From Tessaracoccus defluvii (GTDB taxonomy: Bacteria > Actinomycetota > Actinomycetes > Propionibacteriales > Propionibacteriaceae), in contig NZ_CP060789.1 of NCBI RefSeq assembly GCF_014489575.1, positions 2,852,001 through 2,916,000 of the forward strand: 64,000 nucleotides of DNA, read 5' to 3'. The notes beneath the pieces are model-generated. The model did no database searches. It saw nothing but the letters and a program-made list of their open reading frames with translations, and had not been told where the DNA came from. Made by a program: the position numbers and the translations under genes. Below, one piece after another: positions 60,034-64,000 of this stretch; within the stretch, counting starts at the first letter, position 1; every line of letters starts with the position of its first letter.

Positions 60034-62054
60034 ACTGGCTGCACCGCCGCACCAAGCCCGACGCCGCACCGGCCCCCGAGTCCGCCTGGCGGGCGCCCCG
60101 CGCGAAGGTCGACGGCGTCCGCGTGGGCCGGCGTCTCGACGGCGGGGTCCCGGACGGCGACCCGGCCACCGCCTGGGAACGCCGCCGCTCCGCATACCGC
60201 CTGGTCAGCCCGCTGAACACGAAGAAGTTCACCGTCGCGGTCGTCGGTACCGGCCTGGCCGGCGCGGGCGTCGCCGCGGCGCTGGGCGAGCTCGGCTACA
60301 ACGTCCACGCCTTCACGTACCACGACTCCCCCCGGAGGGCGCACTCCGTCGCCGCGCAGGGTGGCATCAACGCCGCCCGCGGCCGCAAGGTCGACGGCGA
60401 CTCGCTACACCGCTTCGTTGTCGACACCGTCAAGGGTGGCGACTTCCGCGCCCGTGAGGCGGAGGCGTACCGGCTGGCGCAGGAGTCGGTCCGCGTGATC
60501 GACCACATGAACGCGATCGGCGCGCCCTTCGCCCGCGAGTACGGCGGCATGCTCGCCACGCGCTCCTTCGGCGGGGTCCAGGTCTCCCGCACCTACTACA
60601 CGCGAGGCCAGACCGGCCAGCAGTTGCAGATCGCCGGCGCACAGGCGCTGCAGCGGCAGGTGGCCCGCGGCACCGTCTCCCTGCACGAGCGCACCGAGAT
60701 GCTCGACCTCATCGTCGACGACGGCGAGTGCCGCGGCGTCGTCGTCCGCGACCTCGTCACGGGCCAGGTGTGGGCGCAGCCGGCGCACGCCGTCGTGCTC
60801 GCCACGGGCGGCTACGGCTCCATCTACTTCCATTCGACGCTCGCGATGAACTCCAACGCGACCGCCGTCTGGCGGGCGGTGCGGGCCGGGGCCTACCTGT
60901 CGCACGCGTCGTTCGTGCAGTTCCATCCGACGGCGCTGCCGATCTCGTCGCACTGGCAGTCGAAGACGATCCTGATGTCCGAATCGCTGCGCAACGACGG
61001 CCGGATCTGGGTGCCGAAGCGTGCGGGCGACGACCGTGCGCCCGCCGACATCCCCGAGGACGAGCGCGACTACTACCTGGAGCGGAAGTACCCGTCGTTC
61101 GGGAACCTTTCGCCCCGCGATATCTCCTCGCGGGCCGCCAAGGAGCAGATCGACGCCGGTCGCGGCGTGGGGCCTCTGCGTAACTCCGTCTACCTCGACT
61201 TCTCCGACGCGCTGCAGGCACACGGCCGCGACGTCATCGCAGCCCGCTACGGCAACCTGTTCGACATGTACCACCACGCCACCGGCGAGGACCCGTACAG
61301 CGTGCCGATGCGGATCGCGCCGGGCGCCCACTTCACGATGGGTGGCCTGTGGTCCGACTACGACCAGATGACCTCCATCCCAGGCCTCTTCGTCGGCGGC
61401 GAGGCAAGCTGGGCGTACCACGGGGCGAACCGGCTGGGCGCGAACTCGCTGCTGTCGGCCTGCGTCGACGGCTGGTTCACGCTGCCGTTCTCCATCCCGA
61501 ACTACCTGTCCGGGCGTCTCGGCACCCGGCTGCCCGGGGCCGACGACGCGTGTGTGCGCGACGCCGTCGCCCGGGTGACGGCCCGCACCGACGCGCTGCT
61601 GGCAGTCGGAGGCGAGCGTGCGCCGTCGCACTTCCACCGCGAGCTGGGCGAACTCATGTACCGGCACGTCGGGGTTGAACGAACCGCGGACGGGCTCCGC
61701 GCCGCGATCGACGGGATCCGGGAGCTGCGGAGCCGGTTCTGGCGCGAGGTCCGCGTCCCCGGCACCGGCGCCGAGCTGAACCAGTCGCTCGAGAAGGCCG
61801 GCAGGATCGCCGACTTCCTCGAGCTGGGCGAGCTGATGGCCGTCGACGCGCTCGACCGGCAGGAGAGCGCCGGTGCCCACTTCCGCAGCGAATACCAGGA
61901 CGCCGGCGAGGCCCGACGAGACGACGAGCGGTGGGCGTTCGCGTCGGCCTGGGAGGTCGACGCCGATGACGCGGCCGGCGGGCTGCGCCTGACCCGGCAC
62001 GCCGAGCCGCTGACATTCACCGCTGTCCCCCTGGCCACGAGGAGCTACACGTGA
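60030..62054 (+). CDS. sdhA: Succinate dehydrogenase/fumarate reductase flavoprotein subunit
   Basis: A 674-residue flavoprotein. The covalent-FAD His is in RAHSVAAQGGINAA, the Rossmann motif is VVGTGLAGAGVAAALGELG, and the catalytic region contains FVQFHPTALP, the HFTMGGLWSDYDQ segment and GGEASWAYHGANRLGANSLL. It works with SdhB and SdhC in the TCA cycle, and in propionibacteria the same complex type also reduces fumarate. Genes overlap by 4 bp on both sides. Confidence 0.95.
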   Translation: MNWLHRRTKPDAAPAPESAWRAPRAKVDGVRVGRRLDGGVPDGDPATAWERRRSAYRLVSPLNTKKFTVAVVGTGLAGAGVAAALGELGYNVHAFTYHDSPRRAHSVAAQGGINAARGRKVDGDSLHRFVVDTVKGGDFRAREAEAYRLAQESVRVIDHMNAIGAPFAREYGGMLATRSFGGVQVSRTYYTRGQTGQQLQIAGAQALQRQVARGTVSLHERTEMLDLIVDDGECRGVVVRDLVTGQVWAQPAHAVVLATGGYGSIYFHSTLAMNSNATAVWRAVRAGAYLSHASFVQFHPTALPISSHWQSKTILMSESLRNDGRIWVPKRAGDDRAPADIPEDERDYYLERKYPSFGNLSPRDISSRAAKEQIDAGRGVGPLRNSVYLDFSDALQAHGRDVIAARYGNLFDMYHHATGEDPYSVPMRIAPGAHFTMGGLWSDYDQMTSIPGLFVGGEASWAYHGANRLGANSLLSACVDGWFTLPFSIPNYLSGRLGTRLPGADDACVRDAVARVTARTDALLAVGGERAPSHFHRELGELMYRHVGVERTADGLRAAIDGIRELRSRFWREVRVPGTGAELNQSLEKAGRIADFLELGELMAVDALDRQESAGAHFRSEYQDAGEARRDDERWAFASAWEVDADDAAGGLRLTRHAEPLTFTAVPLATRSYT

Positions 62055-62797
62055 AGCTGACCATCGAAGTCTGGCGGCAGGCCCATCGCGACGCCGAGGG
62101 CCGCTTCGAGCGGCACGACATCGACGGCGTCGAGCCCCACCTGTCGGTGCTCGAACTCCTCGATGCGCTCAACGAGCAGCTGATCGACTCGGGCAACGAC
62201 CCGGTCGCGTTCGAGTCGGACTGCCGCGAAGGCATCTGCGGGGCCTGCGGGGTCACCGTCGACGGCGCCGTGCACGGACCGGAGGACAACGTGCCGAGCT
62301 GCCACCAGAGGCTCGTCGGCTATCCCGACGGCGCCACCGTCCGGATCGAGCCGCTGCGCTCTGCCACCTTCCCCGTGCTGCGCGACCTGGTCGTCGACCG
62401 GGGTGCCTTGGACGATCTCGTCCGCGCAGGAGGGCACGTCGCCGTCAACGCCGGCACCGCCCCGGACGCGGACACCGTCCCGGTCCCGGAGGACGTGGCG
62501 GAGGCGTCGCTCGACTTCGCGGCCTGCATCGGCTGCGGCGCCTGCGTCGCCGCCTGCCCCAACGGCGCGGCCCACCTGTTCGCCGGCGCCAAGCTGACAC
62601 ACCTCGCGCTGCTGCCCCTCCCGGCGCTGGAGCGCACGCGCCGGGCGAAGGCGCTGGTCGGGGAGTTGGACGAACTGTTCGGCCCCTGCTCCCTGTACGG
62701 CGAATGCGAACAGGCCTGCCCGGCGGGGATCCCGCTGACGGCGATCGCTGCGGTCAACCACGAACGTTTCCTGGCGGGGACCCGGCGCCGACTGTGA
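62051..62797 (+). CDS. sdhB: Succinate dehydrogenase/fumarate reductase iron-sulfur subunit
   Basis: A 248-residue iron-sulfur protein. The plant-type 2Fe-2S site is SDCREGICGACGV with a later Cys (NVPSCHQ); the C-terminal clusters are CIGCGACVAACP and CSLYGECEQACP. It starts with GTG overlapping sdhA by 4 bp. It carries electrons from FAD to the quinone site in SdhC. Confidence 0.95.
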   Translation: MKLTIEVWRQAHRDAEGRFERHDIDGVEPHLSVLELLDALNEQLIDSGNDPVAFESDCREGICGACGVTVDGAVHGPEDNVPSCHQRLVGYPDGATVRIEPLRSATFPVLRDLVVDRGALDDLVRAGGHVAVNAGTAPDADTVPVPEDVAEASLDFAACIGCGACVAACPNGAAHLFAGAKLTHLALLPLPALERTRRAKALVGELDELFGPCSLYGECEQACPAGIPLTAIAAVNHERFLAGTRRRL

Positions 62798-62841
62798 CCC
62801 CTCACCGGTCAGCTGAGGCACCCCACTAGTAAGGTCACGAC

Positions 62842-63648
62842 ATGGACAACAGCGTCGTACCGGCCCAGGGTGGCGCCTTCCGCACCGTCCGTCATCCCTG
62901 GGGAACGGTCGTCCACCGCACCGATACCGGGAGACCGGTCTCCGTGTATCACTCGAAGTCCACCCCGGCCGCCGACTACCTGGCCCGCGTCGAGCACAGC
63001 CCGCTGACCTGGCCACGCAGCTGGGAGGAGGCCGTCTTCGGCGTGGGCGCACCGATCATCGCGACGGCGATCGGCGTCAGCAGCGGGGCCCCCGCCTTCT
63101 GGCCGCTTCTTCTCGGCGTCGGCGCCGGGGTCGCAGGCGCGTTCCTCGCCCGGCCGCTCGCTGCGCGCGCGACGACCGCCCGACGCCTGGACGCAGGGAG
63201 AGCGGTCGGCGCACTCGTCGCCACCGGCAACGACGAGCTCATCGCCGCGGCCATCGACCCCGTCATCAGCTTCGACGTCGACCCTGCCGGGGCGGTCGAC
63301 CTGGTCGCTGAGCTGGACGCCGCCTGGCGGGCTGCCGAGGCGAGCTCCGTTCACGAGAAGGCGGGGGTCATCGCCGCGCTCCGCGACACCGCTGCTCACT
63401 TCCCGACCACGGACGGGCAGGTCGCCACGATCCGCAGCGAGTTGCGCAGCATGCGTCGCTCACTGGCGAGCTTGGACACCGCGAAGCGTGAACTCGATGC
63501 CGCGACGTCGACCGCGGACCTGCTCGACCCGGTCCCACCGCGAGGCATCGACGCCCTGCGGGCAGCGACGCAGGCCATCGAGGAGGATGCGGAGGTGGTG
63601 CGCGCCGTCGTCGACGAGCAGACGGCCGCCCGCCCACCGCTGTCCTAG
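62842..63648 (+). CDS. Hypothetical protein with two central membrane segments
   Basis: A 268-residue protein of unknown family. An N-terminal soluble part (residues 1-65) is followed by two hydrophobic segments (AVFGVGAPIIATAIGVSS and FWPLLLGVGAGVAGAFLA) and a C-terminal helical, charged region that may form a coiled coil (TIRSELRSMRRSLASLDTAK). TAAGGT (62830-62835) ends 6 nt before the ATG, suggesting leaderless expression independent of sdh. Confidence 0.7.
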   Translation: MDNSVVPAQGGAFRTVRHPWGTVVHRTDTGRPVSVYHSKSTPAADYLARVEHSPLTWPRSWEEAVFGVGAPIIATAIGVSSGAPAFWPLLLGVGAGVAGAFLARPLAARATTARRLDAGRAVGALVATGNDELIAAAIDPVISFDVDPAGAVDLVAELDAAWRAAEASSVHEKAGVIAALRDTAAHFPTTDGQVATIRSELRSMRRSLASLDTAKRELDAATSTADLLDPVPPRGIDALRAATQAIEEDAEVVRAVVDEQTAARPPLS

Positions 63649-63679
63649 GTGTGACCGGCCTAGGCCAGGAGGTGCGGAA

Positions 63680-64000
63680 TCACCACTCCGCGACCGACCC
63701 GTCGGCGTGCCGCCAGATCGGGTTGCGCCACCGGTGCCCCTCCTTCGCCCGCTCGGCGACGTACTCCTCGTCGATCTCAATGCCCAGCCCGGGCCCCAGC
63801 GGGATGTCGACGGCGCCGTCGCTGTAGGCGAACACGGACGGGTCGACCAGGTAGTCGAGCAGGTCGTTGTTGGTGTTGTACTGGATGCCGAGGCTCTGCT
63901 CCTGGATGGCGGCGTTGTGGCTGACGGCGTCGATCTGTAGGCAGGTGGCCAGGGCGATGGGGCCGAGCGGGCAGTGCAGGGCAATGGCGACGTCGTGGGC
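63680..64000 (-). CDS. D-galactonate dehydratase-like enolase-superfamily protein (3' part; continues beyond window)
   Basis: The frame is open to the right edge and encodes the last 106 residues: ALHCPLGPIALATCLQIDAV, IQEQSLGIQYN, IPLGPGLGIEID and HRWRNPIWRHADGSVAEW. These closely match the C-terminal end of galactonate dehydratases (DgoD), including the conserved HxPxGPI loop that contributes to the active site. The start and metal-binding residues are outside the window. Confidence 0.85.
   Translation of the reverse strand, partial: AHDVAIALHCPLGPIALATCLQIDAVSHNAAIQEQSLGIQYNTNNDLLDYLVDPSVFAYSDGAVDIPLGPGLGIEIDEEYVAERAKEGHRWRNPIWRHADGSVAEW

Noticed and set aside
1..64000. tRNA, rRNA or CRISPR arrays
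   Set aside because: No cloverleaf-like sequence, rRNA motif or regularly spaced direct repeat array was noticed; the only tandem repeats are short (19 bp twice, and 10-bp phased operator repeats).

Overview
The window is high-GC actinobacterial chromosome. Gene families suggest Propionibacteriaceae or a close relative (Tessaracoccus-like, inferred, no marker gene seen): a diheme-type succinate dehydrogenase operon (sdhCAB), GTP-type PEP carboxykinase beside a RamB-type regulator, a mycothiol-dependent nitroreductase-like protein, a 13E12/HNH repeat-family protein, HelR under a rifamycin-associated element, and many genes whose -10 box lies 5-7 nt before the start codon (leaderless mRNAs). 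No rRNA, tRNA or CRISPR array was seen.

Layout. 1-9.2 kb: two-component system, a 13E12/HNH protein bracketed by hairpin repeats, methionine aminopeptidase, MFS exporter, TerC, a penicillin-binding protein. 9.2-16.6 kb (minus strand): a seven-gene operon of DapA/NanA-like aldolase, solute-binding protein, two permeases, two ATPases and a FadR-type regulator. The binding protein is circularly permuted: its C-terminal half precedes its N-terminal half. 16.8-22.7 kb: UTRA-type GntR regulator, a DasR-like operator, a MalF-MalG permease fused in one chain, a sugar-binding lipoprotein, a metallophosphoesterase and a DUF7916-like barrel protein. 22.8-33.4 kb: small membrane proteins, a pair of SMR exporters under a guanidine-III riboswitch, a DUF885 peptidase, cell-wall and redox enzymes, a dicarboxylate symporter, a sirtuin, DUF808, and a winged-helix gene behind a Cys-rich leader peptide.

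33.4-41.7 kb (minus): an eight-gene operon joining a peptide-type ABC importer to a luciferase-like monooxygenase, two carboxymuconolactone-decarboxylase/AhpD-type proteins and a URO-D-superfamily protein. This resembles the poorly characterised KPN_01858/Avi_7169 clusters. 41.9-46.7 kb: AzlCD, HelR, an LssY_C-type membrane protein. 46.7-59.2 kb: a scarred region with a HicB relic, a duplicated gene tail, one complete and one truncated IS630 copy, truncated HIT and DUF4143 genes, two toxin-antitoxin pairs, xthA, tetR-mmpL and divergent pck/ramB. 59.3-64 kb: sdhCAB, a membrane protein and the 3' part of a galactonate dehydratase gene.

Quality note. Seven probable single-base deletions, all in short C (or G) runs, break five otherwise well-conserved genes (a small membrane protein, the sugar-binding protein twice, the DUF7916-like gene, MMPL, and pck twice). 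Because pck is hit twice, homopolymer under-calling in the assembly is the simplest explanation, so these 'pseudogenes' may be intact in the organism.
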